Shown here in pieces: positions 1 through 5,923 of a DNA stretch of 6,347 bases. Each line of letters starts with the position of its first letter. Position 1 is the stretch's first letter. A program made the position numbers and the translations under genes. The DNA comes from an uncultured Frankineae bacterium (GTDB lineage: Bacteria > Actinomycetota > Actinomycetes > Mycobacteriales > SCTD01). The stretch spans positions 1-6,347 of the forward strand of contig CADCUE010000311.1 in assembly GCA_902805805.1 (NCBI GenBank), given 5' to 3'. Below the pieces are notes generated by a model. It had not been told where the DNA came from, searched no databases, and saw only the letters and a list, made by a program, of their open reading frames with translations.

Positions 1-60
1 CGGCCGCGGGCGAGGCGACCTCCGGGGCGGCGTCCGCGGGCGAGGCGACCTCCGCGGCGG
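1..60 (+). repeat. 30-bp tandem repeat, two copies, in frame inside the HNH gene
   Basis: Bases 1-30 and 31-60 are identical except at two positions (third base G/T, 24th base G/C). In the frame of the HNH gene each copy encodes a ten-residue unit of the form AGEATSxAAx, followed by a run of alanines. Both copies keep the frame, which suggests a low-complexity N-terminal extension that can grow or shrink in ten-residue steps. More copies may lie upstream of the window. Confidence 0.85.
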
Positions 61-1418
61 CGGCCGCTGCTGTGGCGCTGGTCGTCGATGCGCTGCTGGC
101 CTGTCCGCTGACCGGCCTGAGCGCTGCCGAGCTGCAGCAGCGGATCGTGGCGGTCGTGCCGCAGGCCGGGCGACTGCAGGGGTGGCTGCGGGCAGCCGAG
201 GCGGAGCTGAGCGTCGTCTGCGGCGGGCAGCTGCCGACGGAGGACGGACAGCGCTCGGTCGCCGGGTGGCTCGCCGACGTCCGCCGCGACAGCCCCTCGG
301 CCGTGGGTCGGGACCTGCGGACCTCGACGGCGCTGCGTGCTCTGCCCGTGGTGGTCGACGCCGTGCTGGACGGGGTGCTGACTCCGGACCAGGCGGCTGT
401 CCTCTCGCGCCTCGTCGGCAGGATCGACCACGACGCCCTGGTGGAGAGCCAGGGCGACCTCGTCCTGGTCGCCGCCGGTCGCAACCCGGCCGATCTGGCC
501 GTCTGGGTGCGGCACCAGATCGCGACCCACTGCGAACCAGCGCTCGAGGCGGAGGCCGAGCGGGGGCGGGACCGGCGCTTCCTGCAGCACAGTCGGGATG
601 CCGACGGGACGCTGCGGGGCCGCTTCGTCATCGCTGCCGAGGACAGCGAGACGATCCTGACGGTCCTGGAGCCGCTGGCCCGCAAGCAGGGGCTGGAGGA
701 CACCCGCACGGCGGGGCAGCGTCGGGCCGATGCGCTGGTCGACGTCTGCGAGCAGGCCCTGCGCCACGGTGACCTGCCCGACCACGGTGGCGCCCGGCCG
801 CAGCTGACCTACGTGCTGCCGGCCGACTGGGCCGCGGCCCAGGCCGCACGCGTCACCTGCACGGACTGTGGGCCGCGCTGCCCGGACCACGACGGACCCC
901 GGTTCACCGACACGGTCGCGGCATCGGTGCCCACCGGCCTCCGCGCAGCGGGCACGGGTCATGCAGGCCAGGTGGCCGGGGCGGTGCCGGCCGAGCACGC
1001 CTGCGCAGTCGCGGCGTGGACGGGGCCGCAGACCCGGGCGCGGATCGAGACCATGCTCTGCGACGCCCGGATCAGCCGGGTGCTGCTCGACCCCGTCGGA
1101 CAGGTCCAGGGGCTGCAGCCCCTGCGCGACTCGGTCACCCCCCGCCAGCGACGGGAGCTGGCCGCACGCGACCTGGGCTGCGCCGTCCGTGGCTGCACCC
1201 GACCGCCGGCGATGTGCGACGCCCACCACCTGCGCTCCCGCGCCGACGGCGGCCCGACCGACGTCGGAAATCTGGTCCTGCTCTGCCGACGTCATCACGT
1301 CCTGTGGCACCTCGGCAAGATCGGACTGCACCACCTCGAGGTCCCCTGGCACCCCGATGCCCGACGCCCGGTCCCCGAGTGGACCGACGAGCTGTTCACC
1401 TCGCGAGCCGGTCCGTGA
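3..1418 (+). CDS. DUF222 / HNH endonuclease domain protein (13E12 repeat family), 5' end probably outside the window
   Basis: The protein has an N-terminal helical DUF222 region and a C-terminal HNH nuclease domain. The frame is open from base 3. A GTG at 72 could start a 448-residue form, but no ribosome binding site precedes it and an in-frame repeat lies just upstream, so the real start is probably outside the window. Numbering from that GTG, the HNH domain covers about 370-412: zinc-type Cys370, Cys375 and Cys405, the His385-His386 pair, Asn400, and His408-His409. A second cysteine cluster, CTDCGPRCPDH (263-273), lies between the two domains. The family is abundant and multicopy in actinobacteria. 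HNH folds cut DNA with a His-coordinated metal, but the biological role of DUF222/HNH proteins is not established. All expected HNH residues are present, so it does not look broken. It is followed by a 127-bp gap and is probably not part of the tmk-holB operon. Confidence 0.9.
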   Translation, partial: AAGEATSGAASAGEATSAAAAAAVALVVDALLACPLTGLSAAELQQRIVAVVPQAGRLQGWLRAAEAELSVVCGGQLPTEDGQRSVAGWLADVRRDSPSAVGRDLRTSTALRALPVVVDAVLDGVLTPDQAAVLSRLVGRIDHDALVESQGDLVLVAAGRNPADLAVWVRHQIATHCEPALEAEAERGRDRRFLQHSRDADGTLRGRFVIAAEDSETILTVLEPLARKQGLEDTRTAGQRRADALVDVCEQALRHGDLPDHGGARPQLTYVLPADWAAAQAARVTCTDCGPRCPDHDGPRFTDTVAASVPTGLRAAGTGHAGQVAGAVPAEHACAVAAWTGPQTRARIETMLCDARISRVLLDPVGQVQGLQPLRDSVTPRQRRELAARDLGCAVRGCTRPPAMCDAHHLRSRADGGPTDVGNLVLLCRRHHVLWHLGKIGLHHLEVPWHPDARRPVPEWTDELFTSRAGP

Positions 1419-1458
1419 CGCCTGCGGCGTGTCCAGCGACGTGCCACCCGGGGCCTTG

Positions 1459-1476
1459 GCCTCGGTGGTGCGAGGC
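1459..1476. terminator. Possible hairpin terminator after the HNH gene
   Basis: GCCTCG (1459-1464) and CGAGGC (1471-1476) are perfect reverse complements around a 6-base loop. A G-T pair could extend the stem by one. No T-run follows, as is common for terminators in high-GC actinobacteria. A second small stem (ACGCC, TGC loop, GGCGT, 1418-1430) sits on the stop codon. Together they make transcription termination between the HNH gene and tmk plausible but unproven. Confidence 0.35.
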
Positions 1477-1492
1477 TCCACGACCCGGCCGG

Positions 1493-1516
1493 CTGAGCCC
1501 TTCTCCTCAGGCTCAG
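1493..1516. repeat. Inverted repeat CTGAGCC-N10-GGCTCAG upstream of tmk
   Basis: Seven bases (1493-1499) are perfectly repeated in inverted orientation at 1510-1516, separated by ten pyrimidine-rich bases. The right arm lies where the -35 box of the proposed tmk promoter would be. It could be an operator for a dimeric regulator or part of a terminator for the upstream gene; the sequence alone does not decide. Confidence 0.45.
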
Positions 1517-1532
1517 ACACGGCCCCGGGACG

Positions 1533-1538
1533 TAGCCT
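1533..1538 (+). promoter_or_regulatory. Likely -10 element for the MFS-tmk gene, leaderless transcript
   Basis: TAGCCT fits the actinobacterial -10 pattern TANNNT and ends seven bases before the GTG at 1546. That spacing would place the transcription start on or next to the start codon. No Shine-Dalgarno-like purine run precedes the GTG, which agrees with a leaderless mRNA, a common arrangement in actinobacteria. No convincing -35 box is visible. Confidence 0.45.
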
Positions 1539-1545
1539 CGAAGCC

Positions 1546-3612
1546 GTGAGCACTCCCGGTCCGACGCCCGCGCCGGAGCCGCTCCCGACGCCGACAGAGG
1601 GGTCCGCGCCGCTCGCCGGCCGCGGCCCGCGGGCCGTGCTGCGCCTGCCGGCGTTCCGCAAGCTCTACACCGCGCTGGTGCTGTCGAGCTTCGGCGACTG
1701 GCTCGGCTTCCTGGCGACGACCGCGCTCGCGACGCAGCTGGTCGACTCCTTCGAGGGCAAGGCCTACGCCACCGGCGGCGTCCTGGTGTTCCGGCTCCTC
1801 CCGGCCGTCCTGTTCGGGCCGCTCGCCGGCGCCTTCGCCGACCGGTGGGACCGGCGCACCACGATGGTGGTCTGCGACCTGCTGCGCTTCCTGCTGTTCC
1901 TGTCGATCCCGATCGTCGGGTCGGTCGCCGAGCGCGGCACCGCGCTGCTGTACCTGCTGGTGGCGTCGTTCCTCATCGAGACGGTCAGCCTGTTCTGGAT
2001 CCCCGCCAAGGAGGCCTCGGTCCCGAACATCGTGGGACCCGAGCGACTGGAGGGCGCCAACCAGCTGACGCTCATCGCGACGTACGGCTCCGCGCCCGTC
2101 GCGGCGGTCGTGTTCGGCCTGCTGAGCCTGGTGTCCCGGGCGCTCGGCAGCGGCTTCGAGTACTTCCGCACCGGCCCGGTCGATCTCGCGCTCTACGTCA
2201 ACGCCGCGACCTTCCTGTTCGCCGCCCTGACCGTCTACCGGCTCGAGATCCCGGGCGGGCGTCGCCGGTCCAAGGACGACCCCGACCGCACGACGATCCT
2301 GGCCAGCCTCCGCGAGGGCCTGGCGTTCATGAGCGGTACGCCGCTGGCCCGCGGTCTGCTCGTGGGGATGCTCGGCGCCCTCGCGGCGGGCGGCGCGATC
2401 ATCGCCCTCGGCCGGCTGTTCGCGGAGTCGGTCCTCGCCGGCGGGGACGCGGCGTACGCCCTGCTGTTCGGCTCGATCTTCCTCGGCATCGCCGTGGGCG
2501 TGGCCCTCGGACCCAGGGCGCTCGGTGACCTGTCGCGACGCCGGGTCTTCGGCCCGTCGATCGTGGGCGCCGGCGCCTCGCTGACCTTCATGTCGCTGGT
2601 GCCCAACCTGTTCCTCGCGACCGTGGCCACGCTGCTCGTCGGGGCGTTCGCCGGAGTGGCGTACGTCGTCGGCCTCACGCTGCTCGGGCTCGAGATCGAC
2701 GACCAGATGCGGGGCCGCATGTTCGGTCTCGTGCAGTCGCTCATGCGCATCGACCTGCTGCTGGTGACCGCGACGACGCCGTTCATCGCCGGCCGCATCG
2801 GCGTGCGCGAGGGTCCGCTCGGGATCAGCGTCAACGGCGTCTCGGTGGTCCTGCTCGTCGGTGGCCTGCTGGCGATGGTCGTCGGCTTCGTCGCCTACCG
2901 GCAGATGGACGACCGCCGCGGGGTCCCGCTGCGGGCCGACCTCGCCCGCCGGCTGGCGCGCAAGGACGCCGACCCGTCGCATGCCGGGACCTTCGTGGCG
3001 ATCGAGGGAGGTGAGGGCGCCGGGAAGTCGACCCAGCTGGCGCTGCTCGAGGCGTGGCTGCGCTCGCGCGGCAACGAGGTGGTGATGACGCGCGAGCCGG
3101 GAGCGACCTCGGCCGGTGCGCGGATCCGCGAGCTGCTGCTCGACCCGGCCTCGACGCTGTCGCCGCGGGCGGAGGCGATGCTCTACGCCGCCGACCGCGC
3201 CCAGCACGTCGCCGAGGTCGTGCGCCCGGCCCTCGAGCGCGGAGCGGTCGTGCTCACCGACCGCTACGTCGACAGCTCGCTGGCCTACCAGGGCGCCGGA
3301 CGGGAGCTCGTCCGGGACGAGGTCGCGCGGCTGTCGCGGTGGGCCACCGAAGGCCTCAAGCCCGACCTCGTGGTGCTGCTCGACGTCGACCCGGTCATCG
3401 GCCTGCGACGCGCCGGCGACAGCCCCGACCGCATCGAGGGGGAGTCGCTCGACTTCCACCGCCGCGTGCGCGAGGGCTTCCTCGAGCTGGCCGGCCAGGA
3501 CCCCGACCGCTACCTGGTCGTGCCCGCCGACGGCCCGCCGGAGCAGGTGCACCAGACCGTGCGCCGGCGGTTGGCCGAGCTCGTGCCGGAGCCGCAGGTG
3601 GTGCGCACATGA
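1546..3612 (+). CDS. tmk: MFS transporter fused to thymidylate kinase (dTMP kinase)
   Basis: This is a 688-residue fusion of two complete domains. Residues about 38-451 form an MFS transporter with roughly twelve hydrophobic segments and the loop 2-3 motif A (GPLAGAFADRWDRR, with Asp99 and Arg103-Arg104). Residues about 482-688 are thymidylate kinase, which phosphorylates dTMP to dTDP with ATP for dTTP synthesis. Visible kinase parts are the P-loop GGEGAGKST (488-496), REPG (516-519), DRYVDSSLAYQG (572-583), and a lid ending DRIEGESLDFH (628-638). The P-loop lacks an extra basic residue, as in the E. coli-type class. The kinase should face the cytoplasm. The GTG start is chosen because the frame further upstream overlaps the HNH gene and is unlike any protein there. 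MFS-dTMP kinase fusions are known in actinobacteria; the transported substrate is unknown. The stop overlaps holB by ATGA. Confidence 0.95.
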   Translation: MSTPGPTPAPEPLPTPTEGSAPLAGRGPRAVLRLPAFRKLYTALVLSSFGDWLGFLATTALATQLVDSFEGKAYATGGVLVFRLLPAVLFGPLAGAFADRWDRRTTMVVCDLLRFLLFLSIPIVGSVAERGTALLYLLVASFLIETVSLFWIPAKEASVPNIVGPERLEGANQLTLIATYGSAPVAAVVFGLLSLVSRALGSGFEYFRTGPVDLALYVNAATFLFAALTVYRLEIPGGRRRSKDDPDRTTILASLREGLAFMSGTPLARGLLVGMLGALAAGGAIIALGRLFAESVLAGGDAAYALLFGSIFLGIAVGVALGPRALGDLSRRRVFGPSIVGAGASLTFMSLVPNLFLATVATLLVGAFAGVAYVVGLTLLGLEIDDQMRGRMFGLVQSLMRIDLLLVTATTPFIAGRIGVREGPLGISVNGVSVVLLVGGLLAMVVGFVAYRQMDDRRGVPLRADLARRLARKDADPSHAGTFVAIEGGEGAGKSTQLALLEAWLRSRGNEVVMTREPGATSAGARIRELLLDPASTLSPRAEAMLYAADRAQHVAEVVRPALERGAVVLTDRYVDSSLAYQGAGRELVRDEVARLSRWATEGLKPDLVVLLDVDPVIGLRRAGDSPDRIEGESLDFHRRVREGFLELAGQDPDRYLVVPADGPPEQVHQTVRRRLAELVPEPQVVRT
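3596..3601 (+). promoter_or_regulatory. Ribosome binding site of holB inside the end of tmk
   Basis: AGGTGG lies seven bases before the ATG at 3609 and matches the Shine-Dalgarno consensus AGGAGG at five of six positions. It supports this start and, with the ATGA stop-start overlap, translational coupling to tmk. Confidence 0.6.
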
Positions 3613-4787
3613 CCGTGTTCGCCGACCTCGTCGGCCAGGAGACGGTCGTGGCCCAGCTGCAGGCGGCGGCCGCCGGTGCGGCCCGTCTGCGTGCCGGCCA
3701 GGCCGAGGCGGGCGGCGGCATGACCCACGCCTGGCTGTTCACCGGCCCGCCCGGGTCGGGCCGCTCGATCGCGGCCAAGGCGTTCGCCGCGGCGCTCCAG
3801 TGCGACACCGGTGTCGGCTGCGGGCACTGCGGCGCCTGCGAGCAGGTGCTGTCCGGCGCGCACCCGGACGTGGCGCTCATCGTGCCGGAGGGGCTGTCGA
3901 TCAGCGTCAAGGACGCCCGCCGGATCATCCTGCGCTCGGCGCACGCACCGACCCTAGGCCGCTGGCAGGTGACCCTCATCGAGGACGCCGACCGGCTGAC
4001 CGACGACGCCTCCAACGCGCTGCTCAAGGCGCTCGAGGAGCCTCCCGCGCACAGCGTCCTGCTGCTGTCGGCCCCGAGCGCCGAGGACCTGCTGCCGACG
4101 ATCCGTTCGCGCTGCCGGCTGGCCCGCCTGCGCACCCCGCCGTCCGATGCCGTCGCCCGCGTGCTGGTCGAGCGCGACGGCGTCGACCCGGCGATGGCGT
4201 CCTTCGCCGCGCAGGCCGCTCAGGGCCACATCGGGCGGGCCAAGCGCCTGGCGACGGACGAGCAGGCCCGGCGCGAGCGCCGTGACGTCCTGGCGCTGCC
4301 CCGCTCGCTGCAGGGCGTGGGCTCGGCGCTCAGCGCCGCCGCCGACCTGGTCGACGCGGCCAAGGACGAGGCCGCCCGCCTCACCACCGGCCGGGACGCC
4401 GCGGAGAAGGAGTCGCTGTCGACCGCGCTCGGGGTCGGTGCCACCGGCAAGGGCGTGACAGGCGGCCGCGGCAGCGCCGGTGCCCTCAAGGAGCTGGAGA
4501 AGACGCAGAAGAGCCGGGGGACCCGCACCCAGCGCGACGCGCTCGACCGCGCGCTGGTCGACCTCGCGGCGTTCTACCGCGACGTCCTGCAGCTCCAGCT
4601 CGGCACGGGCAGCGCCCTGGTCCACGCCGATCTCGGCGAGCAGTCCGCCACGATCGCGCGCGCCACGTCCGCAGCTTCGACGCTGCGCCGCATCGACGCC
4701 GTGCTCGCCTGCCGCGAGGCGCTCGACGCCAACGTCGCGCCGCTGCTCGCCGTCGAGGCCATGGCGCTCGCCCTGCGGACCGGGTGA
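3609..4787 (+). CDS. holB: DNA polymerase III subunit delta' (clamp loader)
   Basis: The 392-residue protein is the delta' subunit of the clamp loader, which places the beta clamp on primed DNA at the replication fork. The N-terminus (FADLVGQ) is the usual clamp-loader opening. The Walker A region reads GPPGSGRS (46-53), with Arg52 where an active ATPase has Lys, as expected for the non-hydrolysing delta' subunit. Next come four zinc-ligand cysteines (65, 71, 74, 77), a Walker B-like IEDAD (124-128), LLKALEEPP (138-146) and the SRC arginine-finger motif (167-169). The C-terminal part carries a Gly- and Lys-rich insert around 275-305 that looks flexible. The gene overlaps tmk by four bases and shares its operon; replication genes next to tmk are usual in actinobacteria. 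Confidence 0.95.
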   Translation: MTVFADLVGQETVVAQLQAAAAGAARLRAGQAEAGGGMTHAWLFTGPPGSGRSIAAKAFAAALQCDTGVGCGHCGACEQVLSGAHPDVALIVPEGLSISVKDARRIILRSAHAPTLGRWQVTLIEDADRLTDDASNALLKALEEPPAHSVLLLSAPSAEDLLPTIRSRCRLARLRTPPSDAVARVLVERDGVDPAMASFAAQAAQGHIGRAKRLATDEQARRERRDVLALPRSLQGVGSALSAAADLVDAAKDEAARLTTGRDAAEKESLSTALGVGATGKGVTGGRGSAGALKELEKTQKSRGTRTQRDALDRALVDLAAFYRDVLQLQLGTGSALVHADLGEQSATIARATSAASTLRRIDAVLACREALDANVAPLLAVEAMALALRTG

Positions 4788-4794
4788 GCCGGTC
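4778..4794. terminator. Small hairpin across the holB stop codon
   Basis: GACCGG (4778-4783) pairs perfectly with CCGGTC (4789-4794), and the 5-base loop contains the TGA stop. No T-run follows. It may help end the tmk-holB transcript before the tRNA gene, but a six-base stem in DNA this GC-rich can arise by chance. Confidence 0.3.
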
Positions 4795-4804
4795 GGGGGA
4801 CCGC

Positions 4805-4810
4805 TAGACT
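4805..4810 (+). promoter_or_regulatory. -10 element of the tRNA-Thr gene
   Basis: TAGACT matches the actinobacterial -10 pattern and lies 14 bases before the mature tRNA 5' end, giving a short leader of about seven bases. The -35 region would fall on the holB stop codon, and no good -35 hexamer is seen there. Confidence 0.55.
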
Positions 4811-4824
4811 CAGCCGCGCACCAC

Positions 4825-4900
4825 GCCGCCTTAGCTCAGTCGGTAGAGCACCTCACTCGTAATGAGGTTGTCATCGGTTCGATTCCGATAGGCGGCTCCA
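4825..4900 (+). tRNA. tRNA-Thr, anticodon CGT
   Basis: The 76 bases fold into a complete cloverleaf. The acceptor stem is GCCGCCT with AGGCGGC, and the D stem is GCTC with GAGC. The anticodon stem is CCTCA with TGAGG around the loop CTCGTAA. The T stem is ATCGG with CCGAT around TTCGATT. The anticodon CGT (4858-4860) reads the threonine codon ACG, which is frequent in this GC-rich genome. The discriminator base is T and the 3' CCA is encoded in the DNA. No mismatches are seen in the stems. Confidence 0.97.
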
Positions 4901-4902
4901 GG

Positions 4903-4926
4903 CTTGACCTGCACGAGCAGGTCGGG
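4903..4926 (+). terminator. Hairpin directly after tRNA-Thr
   Basis: GACCTGC (4906-4912) and GCAGGTC (4917-4923) form a perfect seven-base stem around ACGA. Two G-T pairs and one C-G pair can extend it to ten pairs. It starts two bases after the tRNA CCA, so it probably ends or protects the tRNA transcript. No T-run follows. Confidence 0.6.
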
Positions 4927-4950
4927 GCTCACGATCAGCCGCTCGGCTCT

Positions 4951-4969
4951 TGTGCCGTTCCTGTGCCGT
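4951..4969. repeat. 8-bp direct repeat TGTGCCGT, 11-bp period
   Basis: TGTGCCGT occurs at 4951-4958 and again at 4962-4969. The 11-bp period puts both copies on about the same face of the helix. The pair lies some 50 bp past the tRNA 3' end. Confidence 0.6.
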
Positions 4970-5164
4970 CTTCGCGGCCTACGCCATCTCGCGAGAAGCG
5001 CCTGCGTGGACTTCCGCGTGCGGGCCGGCCATCGGCCGGGGCTCCGTCACCCAGGACGCAACGCTCGACCCGCCGTCGGGGGGGACCGCCACTTGAGTCG
5101 TAGCGGGCGCTCGAACCCCTTGTGTGCCGCGACCGCAGCCCGGCGCGGCAGCCGCTCCGCGACG

Positions 5165-5196
5165 CGAGCGCTTCCAGCGGCCGTGACGAGCGCTTC
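5165..5196. repeat. 10-bp direct repeat CGAGCGCTTC, 22-bp period
   Basis: The two copies (5165-5174 and 5187-5196) are identical and start 22 bp apart, about two helical turns. The core AGCGCT is itself a palindrome. The function is unknown; a regulator site for the downstream DinB gene is possible. Confidence 0.5.
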
Positions 5197-5332
5197 TGGC
5201 CGCGGGCAGCCCGTCACCTCCGGCATCTGTCCGTCGTCCGGGTCCGAGCGGAGTTGGCCCACTGACGCGATCCGCCCCTGCTCCTGCCGCGAGTGCGAAG
5301 AGGTGCGTGCGGCTCGCCTTGTCGTACCGCTC

Positions 5333-5336
5333 AGGA
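5333..5336 (+). promoter_or_regulatory. Ribosome binding site of the DinB gene
   Basis: AGGA lies seven bases before the ATG at 5344. This decides the start: an in-frame candidate further upstream (5293) would add 17 residues with no matching site and no resemblance to the family. Confidence 0.6.
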
Positions 5337-5343
5337 TGCAGCC

Positions 5344-5847
5344 ATGGAGTTCCCCGAGCCCACTGACGAGGTGGGCAGTCGCGCCGAAGTGCTGCTCCGG
5401 TACCTCGACTTCTTCCGTGAGACCGTCATCGACAAGGTGCTCGGCATGCCTGAGTCCCGGCGCCGCTCCAGTCTGCTGCCGTCCGGCTGGTCGCCGATCG
5501 AGTTGCTCGTACACCTCGCGCATGTCGAGCGGAGGTGGTTGGTGTGGGGCTTCGAGGGCTGCGACGTCGGGGACCCGTGGGGGGACTGGCGAGACGGTCG
5601 CTGGCACTCCGAGTCCGGGATCACGACCGACGAGGTCGTGGCCGACCTGCGAGAACAGGGGCGCACCACGCGTGCGGTGGTCGGCCGACATGAGCTCGAC
5701 GAGCGCGGCATGCCGGGCGAGCGCTGGGCGGACAAGCCGCCGGCGCAGCTGGAGCGCGTACTGCTGCACTTGCTCCAGGAGCACGCCCGACATGCCGGTC
5801 ACCTGGACATCGTTCGGGAGCTCGTGGATGGCAAGACAGGCGAGTAG
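5344..5847 (+). CDS. DinB / DUF664 family protein (mycothiol-transferase-like fold)
   Basis: The 167-residue protein has the length and layout of the DinB/DUF664 superfamily, a four-helix bundle that binds a metal through histidines. Near the middle it has the helix motif ELLVHLAHVERRW (53-65), with His57 and His60. Near the C-terminus it has HARHAGHLDIVREL (147-160), with His147, His150 and His153; these are the usual sites of the metal-binding His triad. Some superfamily members use mycothiol or bacillithiol as thiol donor, and actinobacteria make mycothiol, but the substrate of this protein cannot be told from the sequence. There is no signal peptide or membrane segment, so it is probably cytosolic. 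It stands alone: a gene-poor stretch lies before it and inverted repeats lie after it. Its third codon positions are slightly less GC-biased than those of holB. Confidence 0.85.
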   Translation: MEFPEPTDEVGSRAEVLLRYLDFFRETVIDKVLGMPESRRRSSLLPSGWSPIELLVHLAHVERRWLVWGFEGCDVGDPWGDWRDGRWHSESGITTDEVVADLREQGRTTRAVVGRHELDERGMPGERWADKPPAQLERVLLHLLQEHARHAGHLDIVRELVDGKTGE

Positions 5848-5881
5848 CCCCGGGCAGTGCGAGGTAGACGGCGTCACGTGT

Positions 5882-5922
5882 TCGGGACGTCAACCAGGCG
5901 CAGTTTCGCGGACTCGTCCCGA
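5882..5922. repeat. Inverted repeat TCGGGACG-N25-CGTCCCGA
   Basis: Eight bases at 5882-5889 are perfectly inverted at 5915-5922, 25 bases apart. The repeat lies between the DinB gene and the membrane protein gene. The wide loop fits a pair of protein-binding half-sites or a long stem-loop better than a simple terminator. Confidence 0.45.
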
Positions 5923-5923
5923 C

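Larger units (their letters stand above)
4927..5332. other. Gene-poor stretch after the tRNA, with short direct repeats
   Basis: I find no convincing gene here. The open frames that cross it lack a ribosome binding site, have Arg/Pro/Ser/Cys-rich translations and continue out of frame through the next gene. It holds TGTGCCGT twice (4951-4958 and 4962-4969, 11 bp apart), CGAGCGCTTC twice (5165-5174 and 5187-5196, 22 bp apart), and a CCGGCC-ATC-GGCCGG hairpin (5025-5039). On the minus strand a short frame ends at 4935 with a Gly/Thr-rich tail. The promoter of the DinB gene must lie here or further upstream, but no clear -10 is visible. Confidence 0.6.

Noticed and set aside
1..60. CRISPR-like repeat at the window start
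   Set aside because: The two 30-bp units are directly adjacent without spacers and encode an in-frame ten-residue peptide repeat.
868..1545. N-terminal extension of the MFS-tmk frame to 868
   Set aside because: The frame is open, but up to 1418 it lies over the HNH gene, and its translation is Arg/Pro/Ser/Ala-rich with no family resemblance. The GTG at 1546 has a well-placed -10 element and starts just before the MFS domain.
1513..3552. Long minus-strand open frame opposite MFS-tmk
   Set aside because: It is the antisense of a highly GC-biased gene. The translation is rich in Gln, Arg, Glu and His, shows no domain, and has no start signal.
3750..3770. Loss of the Walker A lysine in delta' as a sign of a broken gene
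   Set aside because: Arginine at this place fits the known non-ATPase role of delta'; the zinc cysteines and the SRC motif are intact.
3116..4285. Plus-strand open frame across tmk and holB
   Set aside because: It lies over two clearly identified genes in another frame and is a low-complexity Arg/Ser/Pro/Ala translation.
5047..5877. 276-codon minus-strand open frame
   Set aside because: It is mostly the antisense of the DinB gene, whose histidine motifs are clear on the plus strand. No family is recognisable.
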